A stretch of 64,000 nucleotides of DNA. Origin: Novosphingobium sp. B1 (lineage in GTDB: Bacteria; Pseudomonadota; Alphaproteobacteria; Sphingomonadales; Sphingomonadaceae). Where the stretch lies: positions 62,001-126,000 of the forward strand of contig NZ_FWXL01000003.1 in the NCBI RefSeq assembly GCF_900176395.1, read 5' to 3'. This document shows, piece after piece, positions 46,858 through 55,716 of the stretch. The notes beneath the pieces are model-generated. The model was not told the origin of the DNA. It worked only from the letters and a program-made list of their open reading frames with translations, and did not search any database. Numbering within the stretch: the first letter of the stretch is position 1; each line of letters begins with the position of its first letter. The translations under genes were made by a program, and so were the position numbers.

Positions 46858-47586
46858 TTATGCCATCGCTTTTCGGCGCAGTCGCGCCTCGGCCTGGATA
46901 TCGGCCAGAAGAGTGCGCATGCGCGCCAAGACCACGCCGCCGAACACCAGGCTGAAGCCCAGCGCTGCGATCAGCAACGGCCACAGGAAAGTGCCGTCGA
47001 TCGCCGACTTGCCTGCAGTGATCGACGGAGGCTGATGAAGGCTGTTCCACCACACGACCGAACGGTTGATGATCGGGATGTTGATCGCCCCGACAAGGCC
47101 GAAGATCGCGGTAATGCGGCTGCCGCCACCGCCGCCTGCCATATCGCGCTGCGCCGCGCCTGAAAGCGCGATGTAGCCGAGATAAAGGAACAGCAGCACG
47201 AGAAAGCTGGTGAGGCGGCCGTCCCACACCCACCACGTCCCCCAGGTCGGGCGCGCCCAGATCGAGCCTGTGGCAAGACAGATGGCGGTAAACGCGGCGC
47301 CTGGAACAGCTGCGGCGCGACCGGCAATGGCAGCAAGGGGATGACGCCAGACCAGTTCGACCAAGCTGGCGATCGCAATCGTCGACCACCCGGCCATGCC
47401 AAGCCATGCCGCTGGCACGTGAATGAACAGGATGCGCACGGTATCGCCCATCAGACGATCGGGCGGAACGACGATGACGCCATAGAGCAACGCCCCCATC
47501 GACAGGATCAGGCCGCTCACAAGAAACAGCGGCATCATCCAGCGGGCAAGGCGCAGGAAACGGGCGGGATTGGCAAATCCGTGCAT
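46858..47586 (-). CDS. ccmC: Heme exporter/handling protein CcmC
   Basis: Six-helix membrane protein of 242 residues that presents heme to CcmE. The WWD motif WARPTWGTWWVWDGRLTS lies near residue 120 and heme-coordinating His residues lie in LFIHVPAAWLG and NSLHQPPS. The ATG at 47586 is chosen because it starts the homologous region (MHGFANPARFLRLARW). It is the first ccm gene here; ccmA and ccmB are not upstream, where a tRNA gene lies instead. Confidence 0.95.
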   Translation of the reverse strand: MHGFANPARFLRLARWMMPLFLVSGLILSMGALLYGVIVVPPDRLMGDTVRILFIHVPAAWLGMAGWSTIAIASLVELVWRHPLAAIAGRAAAVPGAAFTAICLATGSIWARPTWGTWWVWDGRLTSFLVLLFLYLGYIALSGAAQRDMAGGGGGSRITAIFGLVGAINIPIINRSVVWWNSLHQPPSITAGKSAIDGTFLWPLLIAALGFSLVFGGVVLARMRTLLADIQAEARLRRKAMA

Positions 47587-47738
47587 GGGCGCGGGGAATC
47601 TGATCCTTCTCCCGGCGACCCCCGCCGCCGGTCTGCCATCGCTCTGCCACTTGGCGCGCCGTGGAGCAAGCGCAATGGCGGCAAGCCATACCAAAAGGCG
47701 ATGGCAGGGCCTTGATTATGAAGGATGTCAGGGGAGCA

Positions 47739-47815
47739 TGGGGCGACCGATGGGGTTCGAACCCACGACCTCCGGTACCACAAACCGGCGCTCTAACCAA
47801 CTGAGCTACGGTCGC
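47739..47815 (-). tRNA. tRNA-His (GTG anticodon)
   Basis: The minus strand folds into a full cloverleaf. The acceptor GCGACCG pairs with CGGTCGC, the anticodon stem CCGGT/ACCGG holds a TTGTGGT loop with anticodon GTG, and the T-loop is TTCGAAC. The 3' end encodes CCA after discriminator C73. The base before the acceptor (47816) is G, so the G-1:C73 pair that marks tRNA-His is encoded. Confidence 0.96.
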
Positions 47816-47906
47816 CACATTGCTAGCGCGAGATTGCTCTCTCGCGGGCAGGCCCCTTTGCAGAAAGGCGCGCCGAAGGGAAGCGGAAATTTGCTATCCT
47901 GGTCAA

Positions 47907-48893
47907 TTAGCGGCTGAACTTGTCGCCCCAGGTCCTGAAGGCGACGCGTGGCGGGTTGGCGCCGACGTCGATCAACGCCTGCTCCTCGACGCTGGCCGAA
48001 TCGACGGTAACGGTTTGCGTAAGGAGGAACCAGCGGCTGCGCACCTGCAACTGGTTGAGCGGCACGCCTCCGGCACCTTCGCCCCCTATCCCCCGCAACG
48101 CATCGTCGGCACTTGCCCAGCCGAGCGGGGGCCGTGCCGCCAGAGCGCCGCGCGCGCGCTCAAGCGGGATGGCACCAGGCGCGGTCATGGTCAGCAGCAG
48201 CGCCTGATCGGGCCGCAACGTATTGACGTTGATCGGCGAAAGTTCGGCTCCCGGCAAGGCGCAGAGCCAGGGCCTGAGCCTTTCATAGAATTGCGGCGTC
48301 ATGCCGCGCACGGCGCGAATCTCGCTGACATCACCGATCAGTCGTCCGGCGGTGCGATAGGGCACGGGTCGGCCCTGGTAAGTGTCGTCCTCGGCGCCAT
48401 TCGGCGCGGGCGCGTTGTCGCTGTCGATCCAGTCCGCGATCGAATCGCTGATGACGGCGGCTTCGGCATCCGGAATGGCGAGCCCCCTCATCAGCGCGCG
48501 CATCTGGTTCAACCCGACCACGCGCAGCCGCAGCGTGCCTTGCGCATCCATCTCGACCAGCGCGTTTACATTGAAGCAGTTCCCCGCATCGTCCACCCGC
48601 GCGATGATCTGGCCGCGCGGCATGGGCAAGGGGAAGTCCTGCCCGAGCAGGCCGGTGCGATCGACCGTGCGCTCCTGCGAGGTATCCACGAGCGCCTTGA
48701 TACGCGCCATGGCCAAGGTCTCGGCGCTGGTCGCATAGAGCCTTGCCTGAGTCATCGCCTGACCGTTGCCGGCAAGACGGACCGCGAGGTTCAGACGATC
48801 GAGCATCACCGCGGCAATCACCGCCATGACTGCCACCAGCAGCAGCACCGACAACAACGCGGCGCCGCGCTCGCGGGGATCCTGCAAGTTCAC
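47907..48893 (-). CDS. gspK: Type II secretion minor pseudopilin GspK
   Basis: A 328-residue minor pseudopilin that caps the T2SS pseudopilus. The N-terminus has the short basic leader and hydrophobic helix GAALLSVLLLVAVMAVIAAVMLDRL expected for GspK, followed by a large periplasmic domain (LAMARIKALVDTSQERTVDRTGLLGQ...IPDAEAAVISDSIADWIDSDNAP) with the two helical domains typical of this family. It overlaps gspJ by 4 bp. Last gene of the HIJK set. Confidence 0.9.
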   Translation of the reverse strand: MNLQDPRERGAALLSVLLLVAVMAVIAAVMLDRLNLAVRLAGNGQAMTQARLYATSAETLAMARIKALVDTSQERTVDRTGLLGQDFPLPMPRGQIIARVDDAGNCFNVNALVEMDAQGTLRLRVVGLNQMRALMRGLAIPDAEAAVISDSIADWIDSDNAPAPNGAEDDTYQGRPVPYRTAGRLIGDVSEIRAVRGMTPQFYERLRPWLCALPGAELSPINVNTLRPDQALLLTMTAPGAIPLERARGALAARPPLGWASADDALRGIGGEGAGGVPLNQLQVRSRWFLLTQTVTVDSASVEEQALIDVGANPPRVAFRTWGDKFSR

Positions 48894-49486
48894 TGGTAGT
48901 TCACCCCCACCAGCGACACGATGCGCAACGGCGGCACGCCCTTTTGCGGCACGAGCAACTCGATCGCCACAGGAAGTTCAGTCGTCAACTGCGGGTCCCA
49001 CGCGTTCCGCCAGGTGCCGTCTTGGGTGCGGAACCGGAATGTCGGTGGCCCGGACAAGGGCAAGACTTCGGCGCCTGGATCCGGGGCTGCACCATCCGGA
49101 AAGGGATAGCCAGCCCTGACAAGCGCGTTGCCGGCGACTCGATATTCCACCTTTTGCAGGCCCGGACGTGGCGCGCCGTCGACATTGTCCCAACCACTGC
49201 GGGTGAACCGCAGCGCGATACCGTCGCGATTAGCCTCGAAAGCAGGGTGCGCGAGGCCTCCCTGGTCGCGCGACGGTCGCGGCACGGCCTGCGCCAGATC
49301 GGCCGTCCAGACCGAAAGGAAACGGCGTTGCGCGGCGATGCTGTCCGTCTTGGCGCGACTGGCGAGTTCGGCATCCACCGAGAAACGCAGCAAGCCCAGT
49401 GCACCAACAGCGATCACTGCAAATAGCGCCAGCGCGACCAGCATCTCGACAAGCGTAAAGCCGTTGCGGCTGACCGTTTCCCTCAT
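48890..49486 (-). CDS. gspJ: Type II secretion minor pseudopilin GspJ
   Basis: A 198-residue pseudopilin with the prepilin-peptidase motif RNGFTLVEMLVALALFAVIAVGALGLLRF (cleavage between Gly and Phe, Glu at +5). The distal domain (FLSVWTADLAQAVPRPSRDQGG) matches GspJ, with about the usual length. It overlaps gspI and gspK. Confidence 0.9.
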   Translation of the reverse strand: MRETVSRNGFTLVEMLVALALFAVIAVGALGLLRFSVDAELASRAKTDSIAAQRRFLSVWTADLAQAVPRPSRDQGGLAHPAFEANRDGIALRFTRSGWDNVDGAPRPGLQKVEYRVAGNALVRAGYPFPDGAAPDPGAEVLPLSGPPTFRFRTQDGTWRNAWDPQLTTELPVAIELLVPQKGVPPLRIVSLVGVNYQ

Positions 49487-49857
49487 GCGCCCGGGAGCCT
49501 TGTAAAATCGAGCGTAAAGGCCTGCGCCTGCGCGCAGGGTGTTGTCTCGCGGACCGAGAGCGAAATGCCGAGCACGCCGTAGTCACTGCGCAGCGCCACA
49601 TTTCGCGTCCATTGAAAGCGGCGGCCGGCATTCTCGATCATCCCGCTTGCTGTACCGAGCGGCGGCGGTGACGGATCGGTCAGAATTTCCGCCGCCATGT
49701 TCTGCGCCACGATTTCACGCAGCAAGCGCTGGTCCAGATCGGCGGTGCGCGAAATGCTGGCCCCCTCCATCTGGAGCAGCGCCAAGGCAGCCATGGCGAA
49801 CACCGCCAATGCCACGAGCAGTTCGAGCAGCGTAAAGCCGTTGCGCTCAACCCGCAT
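49483..49857 (-). CDS. gspI: Type II secretion minor pseudopilin GspI
   Basis: A 124-residue pseudopilin with motif RNGFTLLELLVALAVFAMAALALLQ at the N-terminus, then AQNMAAEILTDPS and GRRFQWTRNV, typical of GspI. The ATG at 49857 lies inside the end of gspH, giving an 11-bp overlap. Confidence 0.87.
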   Translation of the reverse strand: MRVERNGFTLLELLVALAVFAMAALALLQMEGASISRTADLDQRLLREIVAQNMAAEILTDPSPPPLGTASGMIENAGRRFQWTRNVALRSDYGVLGISLSVRETTPCAQAQAFTLDFTRLPGA

Positions 49858-50317
49858 CGAGCGTGACCTTGCCGTCGCGGCGCACATGAATCATCAGCGC
49901 ACTGCTATCGCGGGTCAGGCGTACCGAGGCGTCGCTGCTGGCAAGTCCGAGCGAATCGAAAACCACCCGCTGCCGCCCAGAGCTTGCACTAGTGCCCTCG
50001 TTCCAGGGCGTGAGATCGAAACCCCTGCCGGGCAATGGCTGCCACTGCCCGTCGCTGCGCCGCTCGAAATAATAGCCGCCCTCGCTGACAACGAGCGCAA
50101 TCGGGCGGGCGCCAACGATGGCCTCATCACGCGCTGCCACGGTTCGCGCGGCAAAACGCTCCGCCTCGGACCGCAGCTTGCGCTCCCCTCCGGGAATCGT
50201 CAGCACCGCCACTGTCGCCAGCAATCCCATCACGAGCAGCACAACCAACATCTCGACAAGCGAGAAGCCGTTGCGCGGCAGGGGTTGGAACGTCGAATGA
50301 GGCACGGCTTCTCGCAT
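49847..50317 (-). CDS. gspH: Type II secretion minor pseudopilin GspH
   Basis: A 156-residue pseudopilin with a 16-residue leader and the motif RNGFSLVEMLVVLLVMGLLATVAVL. The periplasmic region (RTVAARDEAIVGARPIALVVSEGGYYFERR) resembles GspH. The ATG at 50317 is chosen as it gives a normal leader; the frame is open much further upstream. No gspG, the major pseudopilin, lies upstream; the next gene is the divergent dioxygenase. Confidence 0.82.
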   Translation of the reverse strand: MREAVPHSTFQPLPRNGFSLVEMLVVLLVMGLLATVAVLTIPGGERKLRSEAERFAARTVAARDEAIVGARPIALVVSEGGYYFERRSDGQWQPLPGRGFDLTPWNEGTSASSGRQRVVFDSLGLASSDASVRLTRDSSALMIHVRRDGKVTLDAG

Positions 50318-50402
50318 GCGGCAGGAACGTGACGGTTTTACGACCAAGTGGCGCGATGCCGCAAGTTGCGCTGCGATGCTCTCGAGCGTTAGGGATCGCG
50401 CC

Positions 50403-51038
50403 ATGACCACGATTTCGTCCGAATCGTCTGCAGCGCATCTTCTTGCCATACCCGGCATGATGCGCGTGCCCTCGCCCCGGATCGAGATGTTCGTGTTGCG
50501 CGGCTTCCTCGGGCCTGAGGAATGCGCGAACCTGATCGCCCGAATCGAGCGAGACCGCCGCCCGTCGACGATCGCCGACGCCAATGGCGACAACTACTTC
50601 CGCACCAGTGAGACCTGCGACCTGCCAATGCAGGAACCGGACATCGTCGACCTCGACGAGCGATTGTCCGTTCTCTCCGGGATAGAGCGGCAGTTCGGCG
50701 AACCAATTCAGGGCCAGCGCTATGAACCGGGTCAGGAGTTCAAGGCCCACACCGACTACTTCGATCCGCACGGAGTGGACTACCAGCGCTATTGCAACAT
50801 CGCAGGCCAGCGCAGTTGGACGTTTATGGTTTATCTCAACGACGTCGAAGCCGGCGGTGCCACCCGCTTCAAGGTCATCGACAAGATCATTCAGCCCGAA
50901 CGCGGCAAACTGGTGTGCTGGAACAACCGCCGTCTGGACGGCTCGGTCAACCCTGCAACGCTCCATCACGCCATGAAAGTGCGCAAGGGCCTCAAATACG
51001 TGATCACGAAGTGGTACCGTGAGCGCCCTTGGCTCTAG
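50403..51038 (+). CDS. Prolyl 4-hydroxylase-like 2-oxoglutarate/Fe(II) dioxygenase
   Basis: A 211-residue soluble dioxygenase. The iron ligands are His116 and Asp118 (FKAHTDYFDPH) and a distal His at about 189 (TLHHAMKVRKGLKY), with Lys198 positioned for 2-oxoglutarate. RSWTFMVYLNDVEAGGATRF is a strand set shared with animal and bacterial prolyl 4-hydroxylases. Possible targets include elongation factor Tu or other proline-containing proteins; this is inferred from homologues. The start at 50403 is preferred over an upstream frame. It is convergent with the MarR gene, only 10 bp apart. Confidence 0.87.
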   Translation: MTTISSESSAAHLLAIPGMMRVPSPRIEMFVLRGFLGPEECANLIARIERDRRPSTIADANGDNYFRTSETCDLPMQEPDIVDLDERLSVLSGIERQFGEPIQGQRYEPGQEFKAHTDYFDPHGVDYQRYCNIAGQRSWTFMVYLNDVEAGGATRFKVIDKIIQPERGKLVCWNNRRLDGSVNPATLHHAMKVRKGLKYVITKWYRERPWL

Positions 51039-51048
51039 GGCCGAAACC

Positions 51049-51489
51049 TCACGCGTCTAGTTCTACATCCCGCGCGGCGCGGATCACCGGCAGGCAGCGG
51101 AAGAGGACCTCGGAATCGGGCCTCCCAAGCAACTCTGCGAAGCGGGCTTCGTGGCGATCGATCCGTGCCAGCGCATCATCGGCAATCTTGCGCCCCTGGT
51201 CGGTCAGGGTCAGCGCGTGGCTGCGCCCGTCCAGCCGCCGCCGATCTACCAGCCCGCGATCCATCAGCCGCGAGATTATTGGCACCATGTTGGCCCGCTT
51301 GATCGCCAAGGCCTGACCAACCTCGGTCTGCGAACAGTCCGGGTTGTCTGCAATGACCAGCAGCGTTGTCACTTCAGCCGGGCGCAGGTCCAGCTCGGCA
51401 AGCTCGCGCCCGAGATCAGCCATCATGACGGCCGATGCACGGCGAAGCTGGTAACCTAGGCGGCTTTCGAGCGAATTGGTCAGGGTCAT
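51049..51489 (-). CDS. MarR-family transcriptional regulator
   Basis: A 146-residue dimeric winged-helix regulator. Features are the N-terminal dimerization helix LTNSLESRLGYQLRRASAVM, the recognition region SQTEVGQALAIKRANMVPIISRLMDRGLVDRRR and the wing DGRSHALTLTDQG. It probably responds to a small aromatic or phenolic ligand. The ATG at 51489 is chosen because it starts the homologous region. No clear target operator is seen. Confidence 0.88.
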   Translation of the reverse strand: MTLTNSLESRLGYQLRRASAVMMADLGRELAELDLRPAEVTTLLVIADNPDCSQTEVGQALAIKRANMVPIISRLMDRGLVDRRRLDGRSHALTLTDQGRKIADDALARIDRHEARFAELLGRPDSEVLFRCLPVIRAARDVELDA

Positions 51490-51549
51490 GTCATGATCTT
51501 TAAGACAGCTATCGCCGATAGCAATATCTCCAAGCGCACCGGCCGCGCA

Positions 51550-51577
51550 AAAGAAAAGGGCGACCGAAGCCGCCCTT
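51550..51577 (-). terminator. Rho-independent terminator with UUCG loop after rpmE
   Basis: On the minus strand AAGGGCGGC and GTCGCCCTT form a 9-bp stem closed by TTCG and followed by TTCTTTT. Same UUCG architecture as the rplI terminator. Confidence 0.9.
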
Positions 51578-51604
51578 CCCGTGTTCTGTCCAATTCGCCA
51601 GCGA

Positions 51605-51829
51605 TCAGCGCTTGAGCGAAAGACCACCGAAGCGCTTGTTGAACTGCGCAACGCGGCCGCCCTGATCGAGCTGGCGCGTGCCGCCGGTCCACGCCGGGTG
51701 CGAGGTCGGGTCGATTTCGAGCGCGAGCGTGTCGCCTTCCTTGCCCCAGGTGGAGCGGGTCTCGAAAACGGTGCCGTCAGTCATCTGCACCTTGATCATG
51801 TGGTAGTCGGGGTGAACGCCAGTCTTCAT
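51605..51829 (-). CDS. rpmE: 50S ribosomal protein L31
   Basis: A 74-residue L31 starting [33 protein letters not shown], with the typical HPAWTGG and [12 protein letters not shown] end. It lacks the CxxC zinc cysteines, so it is the zinc-free (C-minus) type usual in alphaproteobacteria. Long frames extend upstream, but the family starts at 51829. Confidence 0.96.
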   Translation of the reverse strand: MKTGVHPDYHMIKVQMTDGTVFETRSTWGKEGDTLALEIDPTSHPAWTGGTRQLDQGGRVAQFNKRFGGLSLKR

Positions 51830-51941
51830 GGGTTTTGCTCCGGTGCGCAGCCGGTTCCGACCGGCCACTAGAATCTGTAAGGGCGCGCGCCTAGCGGAAT
51901 GCGGCACTGTTGTCCAGCACTGCAAGCCCGCTATCGCGCCT

Positions 51942-52409
51942 TCAGCTATCGGCAATCATCGCGGTGAAGTTGACTTCACAGGTCACCTTGTCGCCGATCA
52001 TGGCCTTGCCGGCAAACTTGCACACGCGCGAACGCTTCTGGGTGAATTCCACATGCAGGTCGAGCAGCACGCCGGGCTCCACCGGATTGCGGAACTTGGC
52101 ATCTTCGATCGCCATGAAATAGACGAGCTTGCCGGAACCTGCGAGCCCCAGCGACTCCACCGCAAGAACGCCTGCGGCCTGCGCCAGCGCCTCGATCTGC
52201 AGGACACCGGGCATGATCGGGCGGCCGGGAAAATGACCCTGAAAGAACTGCTCGTTCATCGACACGGCCTTCACCGCATGGATGCGCTCGTTCAGCGTCA
52301 GCGACGCAACACGATCGACGAGCAGCAAGGGATAACGATGCGGCAGCGCCGCCATCACCTTGCGCACGTCGTAGTCGGTGATCACGGCCGGAGCCGTCTC
52401 ATCGGTCAT
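51942..52409 (-). CDS. fabZ: 3-hydroxyacyl-ACP dehydratase FabZ
   Basis: Hot-dog-fold dehydratase of 155 residues in fatty-acid elongation. Catalytic His59 and Glu73 lie in [33 protein letters not shown] is the N-terminal signature. It is the last gene of the bamA-skp-fabZ set; in enteric bacteria lpxD would lie between skp and fabZ and lpxA/lpxB after, but all are missing here. The gap to skp is 35 bp. Confidence 0.96.
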   Translation of the reverse strand: MTDETAPAVITDYDVRKVMAALPHRYPLLLVDRVASLTLNERIHAVKAVSMNEQFFQGHFPGRPIMPGVLQIEALAQAAGVLAVESLGLAGSGKLVYFMAIEDAKFRNPVEPGVLLDLHVEFTQKRSRVCKFAGKAMIGDKVTCEVNFTAMIADS

Positions 52410-52444
52410 TTTCCCGAACCCTTGTTCTTGCGAATCCGAAAGCC

Positions 52445-53125
52445 TCAGCGGCCTTCGGGAGCCTTCTTCGCGGGCTGTGCGGCAGTAGCCGGCTGTGCAG
52501 CCTGTGCCTGTGCCTGCTGTTCACGCTGCGCGCGCGGCAGCCAGCCAGCCGGCGGCACGAGCTGTGCCGAAGGAATCGCCTTGTTGAGCTCGGCCAGGAT
52601 ATCCTGGTTCAGGTTGTAGACCTGCCCGGCCTTGATCACCGACTGCGAATCAAGCACGAGCGTGATCTTCTTCTTGTCCATTGCTGCCTGCGTGGCAGCG
52701 TCGAGCTTGTCACCGATCTGCTCGAGCACATACTGCTGCGAGAGGTTCAGCGGCTCGAGGATCTGCTGGATCTGCTGCTGGCCGGCCTGTTCGATCTGCT
52801 GGATTTGCTCATACTGCTGCTGCAGCGCGGCGCGGTTCGGATTGGCGGCCTTGGAATCGGCCTGCAGCTTGTCGACCAGCGGCTTGAGCTGGGCTTCGAT
52901 CTGGGCCTTGCGCGCGTTGGCCTGGTCGATCTGCGGCTTGTAGGTCGTCGGGCGCTGGGTCTGCGCGGTCTGATAGGCAGACGATGCGGCAACAACGGCC
53001 GAAGGGTTGGCGATGGCGATGCCAGGGGTCACAGTGCCCGAAGTTGCCTGCGCAACAGCAGCGGTCGGCGAAACGGCAAGCACGGCGAGGCCCGCGAGAA
53101 GCGCGGAAGCGTAACGGATTTGCAT
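52445..53125 (-). CDS. Periplasmic chaperone Skp/OmpH family
   Basis: A 226-residue exported protein with a signal peptide ([19 protein letters not shown]). The central half is a Gln-rich coiled coil ([51 protein letters not shown]), the Skp arm. The C-terminal [27 protein letters not shown] is a low-complexity tail. It likely holds unfolded outer-membrane proteins for BamA. It overlaps bamA by one base (TGATG). Confidence 0.88.
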   Translation of the reverse strand: MQIRYASALLAGLAVLAVSPTAAVAQATSGTVTPGIAIANPSAVVAASSAYQTAQTQRPTTYKPQIDQANARKAQIEAQLKPLVDKLQADSKAANPNRAALQQQYEQIQQIEQAGQQQIQQILEPLNLSQQYVLEQIGDKLDAATQAAMDKKKITLVLDSQSVIKAGQVYNLNQDILAELNKAIPSAQLVPPAGWLPRAQREQQAQAQAAQPATAAQPAKKAPEGR

Positions 53126-55716
53126 CAGAACTGGGTTCCCACGTTAAAGGTAAAGGTCTTGGGGTCATCGCCATTGGCCTTCTTGAGGACCTTGGCAAAG
53201 TCGAGACGGAACGGGCCGAACGGCGAGTTCCAGTTGACGCCGATACCGACTGAGACGCGCGGCGCAGGTGTGTCGCCAACATATTCCTCGACGTACCGGA
53301 CCGCCGTGTTTGCAGTACCATCGGCAGCGGTCGGGCTGGTCGTGATGCCACCCGCTGCGGTCGTGTAATAGACCCCGCTATTCGGGTTCTGCGGCAGCGG
53401 ATTGGCGATACCCCACACAGCGCCCGCATCGACATAGATCGAAGGCCGCAAGCCGAGTTCACGCGCACCCGAGCCCAGCGGGATTTCCAGCTCCGCGCGG
53501 GTCAGATAGTAATACTTTCCGCCCAGCGCGTCATCGACGAACTGGTTGCGGTCGGTGGGCAGCGTACCATCGGCCTGCACGAACTTGCGCAGCACGCGAG
53601 GTCCAACGCCGCGTATGTCGAAGCCGCGAATCTGGGGCTCACCCAGGAAGAACCTGTCGGTCAGGCGGACATCATCGATAAGCGGATCATTCGACCGGCT
53701 GGCCAGTGCCTTGATCGCGCCGCCTTCCCCGCGGACCGAGAAAATGAAGCCGCCTCCAACCGGGAAGAACTTGGCGGCATTGGCAGTCACGCGCGCATAC
53801 TTGACCGAGCCACCGAGCCCGGCAAAGTCGGCTCCGACCACCACCTGGGTGCCCCGGCTCGGGCGCAGACGGTTATCGAGCGTGTCGTAAACGACCGAAG
53901 CACCGAGAATCGAACTCGTGCGCTTGCCAATCGCATCACACAGGTAACGCCCTGCGAGCAGGACGCTGCACTGTCCGTTGAGATAGTACGTGCCCTGATC
54001 CAGAGTCACATCGTCGAGATTGAAGGTATAGCGACCAATCAGCGACATGTATTCGGACAGCGCCACGCCGACGCGTGCCGAGAAGCCCGTCGTCGCCTGC
54101 TTGTAGGTGGTATTGCGGTTTGAATTGAACTGCTGGAAGCTGTTCAGATCGCGACGGTAGATGTCCAGGCCGAACGAGACGTTCTTGTCGAACAGGTAGG
54201 GCTCGGTAAAGCTGACCTGGACCGCACGCGTGAAGCGCGAATAGTCGACCGAGAGACCAACCGTCTGGCCACGCCCGCGGAAGTTGTTCTGGCGGATCGA
54301 ACCCTGGAAGATGAAGCTTTCAAGGCTCGAGAAACCGGCTGACAGCTGCAGTTCGCCGGTCGGCTTTTCCTCGACGTTGGCTTCGAGCACGATGCGGTCG
54401 GGCGCGCTGCCCGGCTTCTGCTCGATCTCGAACTTTTCCTGGAAGTACCCGAGCGACTTTATGCGATTGGTCGAGCGCTTGATCTGGAAGGTGTTGAAGG
54501 CATCGCCCTCCGCCAGGCGGAACTCGCGACGCACGACCTTGTCCTGCGTCAGCGTGTTGCCGTTGACATCGACCCGCTCGACATAGACGCGCGGCGCCTC
54601 GGCAATTCGGAAGGTGACCGACATCGTCAGGTCATCCTTGTTGCGAGAGAAGTCCGGGCGGACATCGGCAAAGGCATAACCGAAAGCGCCAGCAGTCTCG
54701 GTCAATCCGTCGACCTGGTCTTCCACCGCCTTGGCGTTGTACCAGTCGCCCTGCTTGATCGGCAGGCTCTTGGCGAGCTTTTCGCTGTCAAAGTCGCGCA
54801 ACTGGCTGTCGACCTTGACGTCGCCGAACTTGTAGCGCTGCCCTTCTTCGACCACGTAGGTGATGATGAAATCGCGCTTGTCCGGGGTGAGCTCGGCCAC
54901 GGCCGAGACGACACGGAAGTCGGCGTAGCCTTCGGTCAGGTAGAACTGGCGCAGCTTCTGCTGGTCGAAAGCAAGGCGATCCGGGTCATAGCTGGTGCCA
55001 GATGAGAACAGGCGAAAGAAGCGGGCCTGCTTCGTCACCATCTCGCCGCGAAGCTTGCCGTCGGAGAAGATCTCGTTGCCGATGATGTTGATCTGGCGAA
55101 CCTTGGACTTGGGCCCTTCGCTGATCTCGAAAACGATGTCGACGCGGTTCTGGTCGAGCATGACCATCTTCGGCTCGACCGTCGCGGCGAAGCGGCCTTG
55201 CCGCTTGTACAGTTCGATGATGCGCGCGACATCGGCGCGGACCTTCGAACGCGTGAAGATCTGGCGCGCCGCCAGCTTGATCTCGGGCAGGATCTTGTCT
55301 TCCTTGAGGCGCTTGTTGCCCTCAAGGATGATGCGGTTGATGACCGGGTTTTCCTTGACCTGCACCACCACATCGCCGCCGTTGTTGCGGATCGACACGT
55401 CGGCAAACAGTTCGGTGGCGTATAGATCCTTCAGCGCCTGATCGCCCAGAGCCTGGGTATAGGTCTGGCCGGGGCGGATGCGGATGTAGGACAGGATGGT
55501 ATCCTGCTCGAGCCGCTGCGAACCCTGAACCGTGACCGAGCGGATCACATCGCCGGTCGGCGCCGGAGCAGCCGGCGCCGCAGCCGCTGGTGTCGCATCC
55601 TGCGCAGCAGCTACCTGGGGCACGGAAACCAGAGCGCTCGTGGCCAGCAGAGCCGCGCCAAGCGGTGAAGCCGTGGCATTACGGATGCCAGTCTTGCCCG
55701 CGTTACGTCCAATCAT
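53125..55716 (-). CDS. bamA: Outer-membrane protein assembly factor BamA
   Basis: Omp85 protein of 863 residues. A signal peptide-like N-terminus (ATASPLGAALLATSALVSVPQVAAAQ) precedes five POTRA domains (about 60-470, starting VIRSVTVQGSQRLEQD) and a 16-strand barrel with the conserved loop GGSVKYARVTANAA and RFFLGEPQIRGFDIRGVGPR; the C-terminal TFTFNVGTQF ends in the usual aromatic residue. The start at 55716 is a choice between in-frame codons; the frame continues to 55815. It is downstream of rseP across 208 bp, where a separate promoter may sit. Confidence 0.96.
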   Translation of the reverse strand: MIGRNAGKTGIRNATASPLGAALLATSALVSVPQVAAAQDATPAAAAPAAPAPTGDVIRSVTVQGSQRLEQDTILSYIRIRPGQTYTQALGDQALKDLYATELFADVSIRNNGGDVVVQVKENPVINRIILEGNKRLKEDKILPEIKLAARQIFTRSKVRADVARIIELYKRQGRFAATVEPKMVMLDQNRVDIVFEISEGPKSKVRQINIIGNEIFSDGKLRGEMVTKQARFFRLFSSGTSYDPDRLAFDQQKLRQFYLTEGYADFRVVSAVAELTPDKRDFIITYVVEEGQRYKFGDVKVDSQLRDFDSEKLAKSLPIKQGDWYNAKAVEDQVDGLTETAGAFGYAFADVRPDFSRNKDDLTMSVTFRIAEAPRVYVERVDVNGNTLTQDKVVRREFRLAEGDAFNTFQIKRSTNRIKSLGYFQEKFEIEQKPGSAPDRIVLEANVEEKPTGELQLSAGFSSLESFIFQGSIRQNNFRGRGQTVGLSVDYSRFTRAVQVSFTEPYLFDKNVSFGLDIYRRDLNSFQQFNSNRNTTYKQATTGFSARVGVALSEYMSLIGRYTFNLDDVTLDQGTYYLNGQCSVLLAGRYLCDAIGKRTSSILGASVVYDTLDNRLRPSRGTQVVVGADFAGLGGSVKYARVTANAAKFFPVGGGFIFSVRGEGGAIKALASRSNDPLIDDVRLTDRFFLGEPQIRGFDIRGVGPRVLRKFVQADGTLPTDRNQFVDDALGGKYYYLTRAELEIPLGSGARELGLRPSIYVDAGAVWGIANPLPQNPNSGVYYTTAAGGITTSPTAADGTANTAVRYVEEYVGDTPAPRVSVGIGVNWNSPFGPFRLDFAKVLKKANGDDPKTFTFNVGTQF

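Noticed and set aside
47820..48899. A 359-residue plus-strand open frame opposite gspK
   Set aside because: Shadow of gspK; the minus-strand product has the pseudopilin N-terminus and expected length.
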